Positions 51,759 through 60,259 of a DNA stretch of 64,000 nt are shown one piece after another. The stretch spans positions 1 through 64,000 of the forward strand of contig NZ_JAUCBS010000006.1 of assembly GCF_034676705.1 (NCBI RefSeq), written 5' to 3'. The position numbers were made by a program, and so were the translations under genes. How positions within the stretch are numbered: the first letter of the stretch is position 1; each line of letters starts with the position of its first letter. The notes under the pieces were generated by a model, which saw only the letters and a list, made by a program, of their open reading frames with translations, was not told the DNA's origin and made no database searches. The stretch comes from Gemmobacter sp. (GTDB lineage Bacteria; Pseudomonadota; Alphaproteobacteria; Rhodobacterales; Rhodobacteraceae).

Positions 51759-53150
51759 ATGCCCAAGCCCCATGTCTCCGCGGATGTGATCCGCAGCCGT
51801 TTTTCCGCCGCCATGTCGGCCATGTATCGTAACGAGGTGCCGGCCTATGGCACGCTGATGGATCTGGTCGGGCAGGTGAACGCCCGGGTGCTGGCCGCCG
51901 ATCCGGCCGAGGCCGCGCGGCTGGCCGCGAACGACGATCTGGCCCGCATTTCCGAAGAACGCCATGGCGCGATCCGGGTGGGCACGGCGCAGGAACTGTT
52001 CACCATCCGCCGCCTGTTTGCCGTGATGGGCATGTTCCCCGTCGGCTACTACGACCTGTCCGAGGCGGGCGTGCCGGTGCATTCCACCGCCTTCCGCCCG
52101 GTGGGCGAAGCCGCGCTGAAGGTGAACCCGTTCCGCGTGTTCACCTCGCTTCTGCGGCTGGAACTGATCGGGGACGAGGCGCTGCGGGCCGAGGCCGGGG
52201 CGATTCTGGCCGAACGCCAGATCTTTACCCCCGGTTGCCTTGACCTGATCGCCCGGGCCGAGGCCGAAGGCGGGCTGTCCGATGCCGATGCCACCCGGTT
52301 CGTGGCCGAGGCGCTGGAAACCTTCCGCTGGCAGCCGCGCGCCAATGTCAGCGTCGAGATGTACAAGCGCCTGCACGATGCCCACCGGCTGATCGCCGAT
52401 GTGGTGTCGTTCAAGGGCCCGCACATCAACCACCTGACCCCGCGCACGCTGGACATCGACGCGGTGCAACAGCTGATGCCGGCCCATGGCATCACCCCCA
52501 AGGCCGTGGTCGAAGGCCCGCCCACCCGCAAATGCCCGATCCTGCTGCGCCAGACCTCGTTCAAGGCGCTGGAGGAGCCGGTGGATTTCCGCATCGCCGA
52601 CGGCTGGGCCCAGGGCTCGCACACCGCGCGATTTGGCGAAATCGAGCAGCGCGGCATCGCGCTGACCCCGCGGGGCCGGGCGCTGTATGACAAACTGCTG
52701 ACCGACAGCCGCAAGGTGGCCCGCCCGGCCGCCGATGGCTCGAACGCCGGCGACTACAGGGATGCGCTGTCCGCCACCTTCGCCGATTTCCCCGACGACT
52801 GGGACAGCCTGCGCCGCGACGGGCTGGGCTATTTCACCTACAGCCTGACCGACAAGGGTCTGGCCAGCCAGGGCGCCGATACCGACGATATCGAGGCGCT
52901 GCTGGCCAAGGGCCTGGTCCGGTTCGACCCCGTGGTCTATGAAGATTTCCTGCCGGTTTCGGCCGCAGGCATCTTCCAGTCCAACCTGGGCGACGGCGCC
53001 GCGCAGGATTTCGTCGCCAGCCCCAACCAGCAACGTTTCGAATCCGATCTGGGGGCAGCCGTCCTCAACGAATTCGCGCATTATGCCGCCATCGAATCCG
53101 CCTCGCGTCAGGCCTGCCTGCGGGCCCTGTCGGCTCGCCGCGCCGGCTGA
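51759..53150 (+). CDS. hglS: 2-oxoadipate dioxygenase/decarboxylase (DUF1338)
   Basis: 463-residue iron-dependent enzyme of the DUF1338/HglS family, which turns 2-oxoadipate into D-2-hydroxyglutarate in lysine catabolism. Family segments are IRSRFSAAMSAMYRNEVPAY, HSTAFRPV, GPHINHLTPRTLDID and YEDFLPVSAAGIFQSNL; the histidines and a late glutamate are candidate iron ligands. ATG 51759 gives the family length; an in-frame ATG at 51714 would add 15 residues. First of three catabolic genes behind a divergent LysR. Confidence 0.9.
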   Translation: MPKPHVSADVIRSRFSAAMSAMYRNEVPAYGTLMDLVGQVNARVLAADPAEAARLAANDDLARISEERHGAIRVGTAQELFTIRRLFAVMGMFPVGYYDLSEAGVPVHSTAFRPVGEAALKVNPFRVFTSLLRLELIGDEALRAEAGAILAERQIFTPGCLDLIARAEAEGGLSDADATRFVAEALETFRWQPRANVSVEMYKRLHDAHRLIADVVSFKGPHINHLTPRTLDIDAVQQLMPAHGITPKAVVEGPPTRKCPILLRQTSFKALEEPVDFRIADGWAQGSHTARFGEIEQRGIALTPRGRALYDKLLTDSRKVARPAADGSNAGDYRDALSATFADFPDDWDSLRRDGLGYFTYSLTDKGLASQGADTDDIEALLAKGLVRFDPVVYEDFLPVSAAGIFQSNLGDGAAQDFVASPNQQRFESDLGAAVLNEFAHYAAIESASRQACLRALSARRAG

Positions 53151-53169
53151 TCATTCCAGGGAGAGAGAC

Positions 53170-54693
53170 ATGACCAAGAACCTGACCGTTTCGCAGGAAG
53201 CCGCCGAGATCCTCGCCCGTCTGGGTGTCGACAAGGCCGCCTATACCGGGGGCACGCTGGCCTCGTTCTCGCCCGTGACGGGCGAACAGATTGCCGCCCT
53301 GCCGGTGGCCTCGGTCGCCGATGTGAGCAAGGCCGTCGATCTGGCGCACGAGGCGTTCAAGACCTGGCGCCTGGTCCCCGCGCCGCGCCGGGGCGAGCTG
53401 ATCCGCCTGCTGGGCGAGGAACTGCGCGCCGCCAAGGCCGATCTGGGCCGTCTGGTGTCGATCGAGGCCGGCAAGATCATTTCCGAAGGCCTGGGCGAAG
53501 TGCAGGAGATGATCGACATCTGCGACTTTGCCGTGGGTCTGTCGCGCCAGCTCTATGGCCTGACGATTGCCACCGAACGCCCCGGCCACCGCATGATGGA
53601 AACCTGGCATCCGCTGGGCGTGGTCGGCGTGATTTCGGCCTTCAACTTCCCCGTCGCGGTGTGGTCGTGGAACAGCGCGCTGGCGCTGGTCTGCGGCAAC
53701 CCGGTGGTGTGGAAACCGTCGGAAAAAACCCCGCTGACCGCCCTTGCCAGCCAGGCCATCTTCGACCGCGCCGCCAAGCGGTTCGGAGAGGTTCCGGCCG
53801 GTCTCAGCCAGGTGCTGATCGGCGCGGGAGAGGTGGGCAATGCGCTGGTGGAAAACCACAAGGTGCCGCTGATTTCCGCCACCGGATCCACCCGGATGGG
53901 CCGCATCGTGGGGCCCAAGGTTGCCGGCCGCTTTGGCCGCAGCATTCTGGAACTGGGCGGCAACAACGCGGGCATCGTCACCCCGTCGGCCGATCTGGAC
54001 ATGGCGCTGCGCGCCATCGCCTTTGGCGCCATGGGCACCGCCGGCCAGCGCTGCACCACCATGCGCCGCCTGTTCGTGCACGAGTCGGTCTATGACAAGC
54101 TCGTGCCGCGGCTGAAAAAAGCCTATACCTCGGTCTCCATCGGCAACCCGCTGTCGTCGAACGCGCTGGTCGGCCCGCTGGTCGACAAGCTGGCCTTTGA
54201 TGCGATGAACGGCGCGCTGGAGGCCTCCAAGGCCGTGGGCGGCGTGGTCACCGGCGGCGAACGCGCCGCGGTCGAAGGCGACAAGGCCTATTACGTGCGC
54301 CCCGCCATCGTGGAACTGCCCGACCACAAGGGCCCGGTGCTGGAGGAAACCTTTGCCCCGATCCTCTATGTGATGAAGTATTCCGATTTCGACACCGTGC
54401 TGGACCAGCACAACGCCGTGGGTGCCGGCCTGTCGTCGTCGATCTTCACCACCGACCTGCGCGAGATGGAAACCTTCCTGTCGGCCCGCGGGTCGGATTG
54501 CGGGATTGCCAACGTCAACATCGGCACCTCGGGCGCGGAAATCGGCGGGGCCTTCGGCGGTGAAAAGGAAACCGGCGGCGGCCGCGAATCGGGTTCCGAC
54601 GCCTGGCGCGCCTATATGCGCCGCCAGACCAACACCGTGAACTACTCGAACGCCCTGCCGCTGGCGCAGGGTGTGGTCTTCGACATCGAGTAA
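53170..54693 (+). CDS. amaB: ALDH7-type dehydrogenase, L-piperidine-6-carboxylate/2-aminoadipate semialdehyde type
   Basis: 507-residue NAD-dependent aldehyde dehydrogenase of the antiquitin/AmaB group. Visible are VISAFNFPVAVWSWN, the glutamate segment LELGGNNAG, the nucleophile region FGAMGTAGQRCTTMRRLF (cysteine in QRCTT) and the C-terminal GEKETGGGRESGSDAW. Antiquitins oxidise 2-aminoadipate semialdehyde (from piperidine-6-carboxylate) to 2-aminoadipate. hglS just upstream and an aminotransferase just downstream make a consistent route from lysine or pipecolate. Confidence 0.9.
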   Translation: MTKNLTVSQEAAEILARLGVDKAAYTGGTLASFSPVTGEQIAALPVASVADVSKAVDLAHEAFKTWRLVPAPRRGELIRLLGEELRAAKADLGRLVSIEAGKIISEGLGEVQEMIDICDFAVGLSRQLYGLTIATERPGHRMMETWHPLGVVGVISAFNFPVAVWSWNSALALVCGNPVVWKPSEKTPLTALASQAIFDRAAKRFGEVPAGLSQVLIGAGEVGNALVENHKVPLISATGSTRMGRIVGPKVAGRFGRSILELGGNNAGIVTPSADLDMALRAIAFGAMGTAGQRCTTMRRLFVHESVYDKLVPRLKKAYTSVSIGNPLSSNALVGPLVDKLAFDAMNGALEASKAVGGVVTGGERAAVEGDKAYYVRPAIVELPDHKGPVLEETFAPILYVMKYSDFDTVLDQHNAVGAGLSSSIFTTDLREMETFLSARGSDCGIANVNIGTSGAEIGGAFGGEKETGGGRESGSDAWRAYMRRQTNTVNYSNALPLAQGVVFDIE

Positions 54694-54696
54694 GCC

Positions 54697-55926
54697 ATGG
54701 ACACGCTTCAGCAACCGGCGGGGTTCATCCCCGCCGACCGCATCGCGGCCATCGAGGTTTCCGAGATTCTGGCGATTGGCGCCCGCGCCAACGCCATGAA
54801 GCGCGATGGGAAGCCCGTCATCATCCTGGGCGCGGGCGAGCCCGATTTCGACACGCCCGACCATGTGAAACAGGCCGCCTGCGATGCCATCATGGCAGGC
54901 GCCACGAAATACACCAACCTTGACGGCACGCCCGAGCTGAAAGCCGCCATCAAGGGCAAGTTCGCCCGCGAAAACGGCATCGACTACGCGCTTGATGAAA
55001 TCACCGTGGCGACCGGGGCCAAGCAGATCCTGTTCAACGCGATGATGGCGTCGCTGAACGCGGGGGACGAGGTGATCATCCCCGTTCCCTGCTGGACCAG
55101 CTATATCGACATCGTGAAGATCGCCGGCGGCACGCCGGTGATCGTGGAAACCGCCGCCGCCGACGGGTTCAAGCTGACCGCCGCCGCGCTGGGGGCTGCG
55201 ATCACGCCGCGCACCAAATGGGTGCTGCTGAACTCGCCGTCCAACCCCACCGGCGCGGCCTATTCCGAAGCGGATTATCGCCCGCTGCTGGATCTGTTGC
55301 TGGACCATCCGCAGGTGTGGCTGCTGGTGGACGACATGTATGAACATATCGTCTACGACAACTTCCGCTTTGTCACCCCCGTCCAGCTGGAACCCCGGCT
55401 GAAGGACCGCACCCTGACCTGCAACGGCGTGTCCAAGGCCTATGCCATGACCGGCTGGCGCATCGGCTATGCCGGTGGCCCCAAAGGGCTGATCAAGGGC
55501 ATGGCCGTGGTGCAAAGCCAGGCGACCAGCTGCCCGTCGTCGGTCAGCCAGGCGGCCTCGGTCGCGGCGCTGAACGGGCCGCAGGATTTCCTGCTGGACC
55601 GCAAGGACAGCTTCCGCCGCCGCCGCGATCTGGTGGTGGATGCGCTGAACGCGATCCCCGGCATCACCTGCCGCCGGCCCGAAGGCGCGTTCTACACCTA
55701 TGCCGAATGCGGCGGGGTGCTGGGCAAGCGCACGCCCGATGGAAAGGTGCTGGAAACCGACCGCGACTTCTGCGCCTGGCTGCTGGAAACGGCGCATGTC
55801 GCGGTGGTGCCCGGCGCGGCCTTCCTCGCCTCGCCTTGCTTCCGCATCTCCTATGCCACGTCCGAGGCGGAGCTGACCGAGGCGATGGCCCGCATCACCC
55901 GCGCCTGCGCCACCTTGCAGGGCTGA
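54697..55926 (+). CDS. Class I/II PLP aminotransferase
   Basis: 409 residues with the fold-type I aminotransferase landmarks: GAGEPDFDTP, SPSNPTGAAYS (cofactor asparagine), VDDMYEHIVYD, and the PLP lysine in NGVSKAYAMTGWRIGYAGG. C-terminal CFRISYATSEAE provides the carboxylate-binding arginine. Similar to aspartate-type aminotransferases. Position after amaB suggests it transaminates 2-aminoadipate to 2-oxoadipate, the HglS substrate (inference). The start is 4 bases after the amaB stop. Confidence 0.9.
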   Translation: MDTLQQPAGFIPADRIAAIEVSEILAIGARANAMKRDGKPVIILGAGEPDFDTPDHVKQAACDAIMAGATKYTNLDGTPELKAAIKGKFARENGIDYALDEITVATGAKQILFNAMMASLNAGDEVIIPVPCWTSYIDIVKIAGGTPVIVETAAADGFKLTAAALGAAITPRTKWVLLNSPSNPTGAAYSEADYRPLLDLLLDHPQVWLLVDDMYEHIVYDNFRFVTPVQLEPRLKDRTLTCNGVSKAYAMTGWRIGYAGGPKGLIKGMAVVQSQATSCPSSVSQAASVAALNGPQDFLLDRKDSFRRRRDLVVDALNAIPGITCRRPEGAFYTYAECGGVLGKRTPDGKVLETDRDFCAWLLETAHVAVVPGAAFLASPCFRISYATSEAELTEAMARITRACATLQG

Positions 55927-55933
55927 TCCCGGC

Positions 55934-55955
55934 GCCGCCCGGTGCGCCGGGCGGC
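55934..55955. terminator. Hairpin between convergent aminotransferase and anti-sigma genes
   Basis: Perfect 9-base stem, GCCGCCCGG (55934-55942) and CCGGGCGGC (55947-55955), with a TGCG loop, in a 31-base gap between two stops. Confidence 0.65.
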
Positions 55956-55957
55956 CC

Positions 55958-56647
55958 CTACCGTTGCAGGATGCCGGCTTCCTGTTCCGCACTCAGCGGG
56001 GCCGAGGCATGGATGCTGTCCAGAAACCCGTCCACCATTTCCACCGCCGCATCCGAGGCCGGCACGAATGCCTGCCCGCCAGGCGTGGATACCGCCAGCG
56101 CCACATCCCAGCCCGGCCCGGCCAGGCAGACCACCGCGCGGTGGTTGATGTCGGCCGTCACCTCGACCAGCCGGCACAGGCCGCGGTCGGTGTCATAGCT
56201 GCCCAGCACCCGCGCCGTCGCGCCGCCGGCCAGGTCGGCGGTGCCGCCGGTGGCCACCCCGGCCAGCGCCACCGCCGCGCCATGCAGCGGATCGCCCGCC
56301 ACCACCGGCCCGCTGGCCCGCCCCAGCACGAACCCCGTCGCCACCGCCGCAATCGCCAGGCTGGCCGCCAGCACAAGCGGCCGCCACCCCGCCAGCCCGC
56401 GCGGCCGGAACGCGACCACATTCTGCGGCGTGTCGCGAATCGTCTGCACCAGCCGGTCGGGCACCGCACCGGGGGCCATGGCCTGTTGCACCAGATCGCG
56501 CGTGTCGGCAAACAGCGCGTAACGCGCGGCCAGCGCCGGATCGGCGGCAATCCGGGCATGCAGGTCGGCTGCGGTTGCGCCCTCGATCTCTCCATCGGCC
56601 AAAGCCATCAGCATGTCGTCGTCGATCTCCGTCCGGGGGGGGGTCAT
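55958..56647 (-). CDS. Anti-sigma factor (membrane-anchored)
   Basis: 229 residues. The N-terminal cytoplasmic part (DDDMLMALADGEIEGATAADLHARI) has the anti-sigma-domain look seen in RskA/ChrR-like proteins, without the HxxxCxxC zinc motif. One membrane segment lies at about 89-109 and the rest is periplasmic. It overlaps the sigma-factor gene by ATGA. It would hold the sigma factor at the membrane until an envelope signal arrives. Confidence 0.82.
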   Translation of the reverse strand: MTPPRTEIDDDMLMALADGEIEGATAADLHARIAADPALAARYALFADTRDLVQQAMAPGAVPDRLVQTIRDTPQNVVAFRPRGLAGWRPLVLAASLAIAAVATGFVLGRASGPVVAGDPLHGAAVALAGVATGGTADLAGGATARVLGSYDTDRGLCRLVEVTADINHRAVVCLAGPGWDVALAVSTPGGQAFVPASDAAVEMVDGFLDSIHASAPLSAEQEAGILQR

Positions 56648-57168
56648 GCCTTGTGTCCTTCCTGTTCGGCACCACCCTGCGGCAGCGCCAGTGCCCGGCC
56701 AAGCGCGATGCGCGCCCGGGCCAGACGGCTCATCACCGTGCCCTCGGGGATCCCAAGGACCGCCGCCACCTCGCGGTAGCGCATGCCCTCGACACAGACG
56801 AGCATCAGGACCGTCCGCTGGTCCTCGGGCAGGGTGTCCATCGCGCGCCGCACGGCCGACAGCTGCAACCGCGCCTCGACGGTGCGGGTGCCGTCCTCGC
56901 CGGCCAGGGCGGGGTCGTCGCCATCCATCTCCAGCGGCACGGTCTCGCGCCGGGCGCGGACCACGTCGATCCACGCATTGCGCATGATGCGGAACATCCA
57001 GGCATCCATCCGGCTGCCGGCCTGAAAGCTGGTGCTGTTGCGCAGCGCCTTTTCGCAGGTCTGCTGCACCAGATCGTCGGCCTGGTCCCAGGACCGCGTC
57101 AGGCTGCGGGCAAAGGCCCGCATCCGTGGCAGCAGCTGGATCATCTCGGCCTTCAGACTGTCGCTCAC
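56644..57168 (-). CDS. ECF RNA polymerase sigma factor
   Basis: 174-residue ECF sigma factor. Region 2 includes DQADDLVQQTCEKALRN, MDAWMFRIMRNAWIDVVRARR; region 4 includes LPEDQRTVLMLVCVEGMRYREVAAVLGIPEGTVMSRL. The GTG at 57168 is chosen because GGAG lies 7 bases upstream and the family N-terminus fits. A GGAAT-N16-CGTT promoter precedes it, suggesting it transcribes itself. It is divergent from the subtilase/peptide/kinase genes. Confidence 0.9.
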   Translation of the reverse strand: MSDSLKAEMIQLLPRMRAFARSLTRSWDQADDLVQQTCEKALRNSTSFQAGSRMDAWMFRIMRNAWIDVVRARRETVPLEMDGDDPALAGEDGTRTVEARLQLSAVRRAMDTLPEDQRTVLMLVCVEGMRYREVAAVLGIPEGTVMSRLARARIALGRALALPQGGAEQEGHKA

Positions 57169-57200
57169 GTGCAGGCTCCATGTGCAAGGGTCACGACAGG

Positions 57201-57225
57201 AACGGACGGCCGGGGGAATTATTCC
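57201..57225 (-). promoter_or_regulatory. ECF-type promoter of the sigma/anti-sigma operon
   Basis: On the minus strand GGAAT (57225-57221) and CGTT (57204-57201) are 16 bases apart, close to the GGAAC-N16/17-CGTT pattern of alphaproteobacterial ECF promoters. The site is flanked by ACGACAGG (57193-57200) and its inverted copy CCTGTCGT (57231-57238), a perfect 8-base pair that could bind another regulator. Confidence 0.6.
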
Positions 57226-57302
57226 CTGCCCCTGTCGTTTGTTCTTCGGATGGCGCATCCTGAGTCAAGCACGATGGCGCCGAACCACGACAGGAGAGCG
57301 AC

Positions 57303-58619
57303 ATGGCAAACGACACACCGGCAGATCGCGGCAGGCGCGCGTTGCTGCGGCGGATCGCGCTGGCGGGGGCGGCGGGCTATGTGGCGCCGACGCTGGCGGC
57401 GGTGGGGCTGGCCCGCGCCTCGGGCGGCAGCGGCGGGTCGGGGGGCGGCGCCGGGGGGGCGGGCGGCAGCGCGCCATCACGCCCCCGCGCGCAGGCCCCG
57501 CGCCCCGCCACGCCCCGCCGCACCGATCCGGCCCCGCCGCCCGAACTGGTGGTGCTGCTGCCTTTCGGCGCCGATGATGCAGCGCTGGTTGCCGCCGGCT
57601 ATGGCGTGCTGGGCCGTAACGATCTGGGCGGCGGTGCCGGCCGGCTGTTGCGCCTGGCACTGCCCCCCGGGCGCGGCGCCGATGCCGCCCTGGCCGAGGT
57701 TGGGGGCCTGATCCCCGGCGCCCTGGCCGACCGCAACCATCTTTACGCCCCCAACGCCATGACCTGCGATGCCGATGGCTGCATCGCGCATGATCTGATC
57801 GGCTGGTCAGGCTGGCCATCGGCCCATGCGCCGCGCATAGGCATGATCGACACCGGCATCAACACCGATCACGCCGCGCTGGCCGGCCAGCGGCTGACGG
57901 TGGTGCAGGCCGATCTGGGCAACCGCGCCGCCGCCGGGCGCCAGCATGGCACCGCCATTGCCACCCTGCTGCTGGGCCGGATCGACAGCCCGACCCCCGG
58001 CCTGCTGCCCCATGCCGAACTGATCGCGGTCGAGGCGTTTCACCAGTCCGGCGGGGTGGAAACCGCCGATGCCTTTACCCTGTCGCGCGCCATCGACCTG
58101 CTGGTCGGGGCGCGGGTTCTGGCGGTGAACATGTCGTTCGCCGGGCCGGACAATGCGGTGCTGCGGGTGCTGGTGGAACGGGCGGCAGCGGCCGGGATCG
58201 GGCTGGTCGCGGCGGCGGGCAACGGTGGCCCCGGCGCGCCCCCCGCCTATCCTGCCGCCTGGCCCGAGGTGGTGGCGGTGACCGCCGTCGATGCCGGCCT
58301 GCGCCCCTATCGGCAGGCGAACCGTGGGCCCTATGTCTCGCTGGCCGCGCCGGGGGTAGGGTTGTGGACCGCCGCATCGGTATCTGGCGGGCGGCTGCGG
58401 TCGGGCACCTCCTATGCGGCGCCGTTCGTGACGGCGGCGCTGGCGCTGGAACGGCTGCGCAGCCCGGGCAGCCCGATGCCGCAGGTGATGGCCCGGCTGA
58501 TCGCCTGCGCCCGCGATCTGGGCGAGGCGGGCCATGACGAGGTGTTCGGCCATGGCCTGGTATCCGCCCCGCAGCACTGCACCGCCGAAGGTGGGGAATT
58601 CAACCTGTCGGGGGAATAA
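57303..58619 (+). CDS. Subtilisin-like (S8) serine protease with Ser/Gly leader
   Basis: 438 residues. The catalytic triad is visible: D183 in IGMIDTGINTDH, H215 in GRQHGTAIATLLLG and S370 in SGTSYAAPFV, with oxyanion N307 in AAAGNGG. The first 50 residues hold RR-ALL, a hydrophobic stretch, YVAP and ARASGGSGGSGGG, and are strikingly like the start of the 95-residue protein next door. The N-terminus could be a twin-arginine signal or a leader. A proline-rich linker follows. It could cut the small peptide or other exported proteins. Confidence 0.9.
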   Translation: MANDTPADRGRRALLRRIALAGAAGYVAPTLAAVGLARASGGSGGSGGGAGGAGGSAPSRPRAQAPRPATPRRTDPAPPPELVVLLPFGADDAALVAAGYGVLGRNDLGGGAGRLLRLALPPGRGADAALAEVGGLIPGALADRNHLYAPNAMTCDADGCIAHDLIGWSGWPSAHAPRIGMIDTGINTDHAALAGQRLTVVQADLGNRAAAGRQHGTAIATLLLGRIDSPTPGLLPHAELIAVEAFHQSGGVETADAFTLSRAIDLLVGARVLAVNMSFAGPDNAVLRVLVERAAAAGIGLVAAAGNGGPGAPPAYPAAWPEVVAVTAVDAGLRPYRQANRGPYVSLAAPGVGLWTAASVSGGRLRSGTSYAAPFVTAALALERLRSPGSPMPQVMARLIACARDLGEAGHDEVFGHGLVSAPQHCTAEGGEFNLSGE

Positions 58620-58682
58620 ACCCCGCGCCCAGCCGTTCTTCCTGCATGGCCGGATGGTCCGGCAGGATGAAAGGAGCGAGAC

Positions 58683-58970
58683 ATGAGCGAACAGATTGAT
58701 GGCGGTCGTCGCAGGCTGCTGGCCCGGCTGGGGCTGGCCGTGGGTGCGGCCTATGTGGCGCCGATGGTGGCGGGGTTCGACGTGGCCCGTGCCAGCGGGG
58801 CCAGCGGTGGGTCTGGCGCATCCGGTGGCGGCGCGTCGGGGGGCGGCCGGGGATCGGGCGGGCACGCCTCGGGCGGGTGGGGCTGGGGCGGCGCGTCCGG
58901 CGGGCGCGCCTCGGGCCGGGGTCGCGGCCGATCGGGCCGCGGCGCCTCGCGCGCCAGCGTTTCCCGATGA
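58683..58970 (+). CDS. Gly/Ser/Arg-rich 95-residue peptide with leader shared with the subtilase
   Basis: The leader (about 1-38: GRRRLLARLGLAVG, AYVAP, VARASG) matches the subtilase leader at well over half of positions. The rest is almost only glycine, serine, alanine and arginine, with one GGWGWGG patch and a serine-containing tail (SRASVSR). It has no cysteine. AAGGAG lies 7 bases before the ATG. Its stop overlaps the kinase/PqqD gene (ATGA). It looks like a substrate: a precursor peptide for modification or a small exported structural protein. Not recognised as any named family. Confidence 0.75.
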   Translation: MSEQIDGGRRRLLARLGLAVGAAYVAPMVAGFDVARASGASGGSGASGGGASGGGRGSGGHASGGWGWGGASGGRASGRGRGRSGRGASRASVSR

Positions 58971-60214
58971 CCCGTGGGGCGGCGGCCGTGACGCTGCATC
59001 TGGCGGGCCTGTCCCGGCCGGTGCGGCTGCCGCCCGAACTCGTGCCCGTGCTGGCGGCCTGCCTGACCGGCTGGCCGCCCCACCCCAGCCCCACCGGCAC
59101 GGCCCCGCTGGCCCGGATCACCCGGCAGCGGGGCCGCTTCCGGTTCGCGCCCGCCACCACGGCCGAGCCGATGGGCAACCTGACCGGGGTCGGCGCCATT
59201 TGCGCCCTGATCGCCGAGTTGGCCCAGGCGCGGTGCGAAACCCCCGACATCGCCCTGGGCCTGCATTGCGCCGCGCTGGACATTGGCGGGCGGCTGGCAG
59301 TGCTGGCCGGCCCCGCCCGCGCCGGCAAGACCACGCTGGCCGTGCGGCTGGCGCAGGAACCCGGCGTGCGGCTGTTCTGCGACGATGTGCTGCCGGTGCG
59401 CCCCGATGGCCGGGGCATGGCGCTTGGTCTTGCGCCCCGGTTGCGCCTGCCCCTGCCCGCCGATGCGGGCCCCGCGCTGGACCGGCTGGCGGCCAGGCAC
59501 ATGGGGCCATCCGACCACCGCTATGGCTATGTTCCCCTGCCCGATCAGGCCCCGCATGGCGCGCTGGCGCCCCTGGGGGCGCTGGTCCTGCTGGACCGCC
59601 GGCCCGGCCCCGCGCAACTGGGCCGCCTGCCCGACAGCACCGGCCTGCGGCTGGCGCTGGCCCAGTCGATCACCCGGGCCGACAGCCCGGGCACCGCGCT
59701 GGAACTGGCGGCGCAGGCGGTGCGGGGCCTGCCGGCCCTGCGGCTGAGCTATGCCGATCTGGATCAGGCCGCCACCCTGCTGGCCCGCACCCTGGCCGAT
59801 CCGGCCCTGCTGGCCGCGCTGCCCCAGGTCGATCCGCCACCCGCCACCGGCCCCGACGCGCCCCCCGCCCAACCCGACCAGCCGCTGGAACGCAGCCCCG
59901 GCACCGCCCGGCGCGGCCTGCCGGGCGCCACCTATCTGTGGCAACCGGACGAGGCCGAGCTATGGCAGCTGAACCCCGTCGCCGATGCCATCTGGACCCT
60001 GCTGGAAATCTCCGGCACCCCGGCAGAAATCGCCGCCACCCTGGCCGAGGCCTTTCCCGCCGTGCCCCCCGCCCGCATCGCGCAGGATACGGCCGCGCTG
60101 CTGGGGGCGCTGCTGGCCGCCGGGCTGGTGCGGCCCGCCCTGGCCACAGAAAAAAATCCCGCGGCGAGGAATGAAAATCCGCATCGAACCGTTTCTCCAA
60201 TGTCCCCGGAATGA
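58967..60214 (+). CDS. HprK-like kinase domain fused to a PqqD-like domain
   Basis: 415 residues. A central P-loop GPARAGKT (115-122) and FCDDVLPV resemble HPr-kinase-related P-loop proteins. The C-terminal region (about 321-388: ATYLWQPDEAELWQLN, then DAIWTLLEISGTPAEIAATL) has the PqqD form, which in peptide-modifying systems binds the leader of the substrate. HprK relatives in some lasso-peptide clusters phosphorylate serine on the precursor. The ATGA overlap with the Gly/Ser-rich peptide gene makes that peptide the obvious substrate. A tail rich in N, P and S ends the protein. Phosphorylation is inference. Confidence 0.8.
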   Translation: MTRGAAAVTLHLAGLSRPVRLPPELVPVLAACLTGWPPHPSPTGTAPLARITRQRGRFRFAPATTAEPMGNLTGVGAICALIAELAQARCETPDIALGLHCAALDIGGRLAVLAGPARAGKTTLAVRLAQEPGVRLFCDDVLPVRPDGRGMALGLAPRLRLPLPADAGPALDRLAARHMGPSDHRYGYVPLPDQAPHGALAPLGALVLLDRRPGPAQLGRLPDSTGLRLALAQSITRADSPGTALELAAQAVRGLPALRLSYADLDQAATLLARTLADPALLAALPQVDPPPATGPDAPPAQPDQPLERSPGTARRGLPGATYLWQPDEAELWQLNPVADAIWTLLEISGTPAEIAATLAEAFPAVPPARIAQDTAALLGALLAAGLVRPALATEKNPAARNENPHRTVSPMSPE

Positions 60215-60259
60215 AGGGGAAGTCAACGAAATCAACCCATTGACCAAGGAGACATCGAC

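Noticed and set aside
53065..55992. 975-codon minus-strand open frame opposite amaB and the aminotransferase
   Set aside because: Antisense artefact of GC-rich codons; the plus-strand genes carry clear catalytic motifs.
58650..58664. GCCGGA/TCCGGC hairpin before the Gly/Ser peptide gene
   Set aside because: Six-base stem without T-run; too weak to call a terminator or attenuator.
58683..58970. Call as a microcin-B17-type or lasso precursor
   Set aside because: No cysteines for azole formation, no cyclase, cyclodehydratase or lasso protease/cyclase genes nearby.
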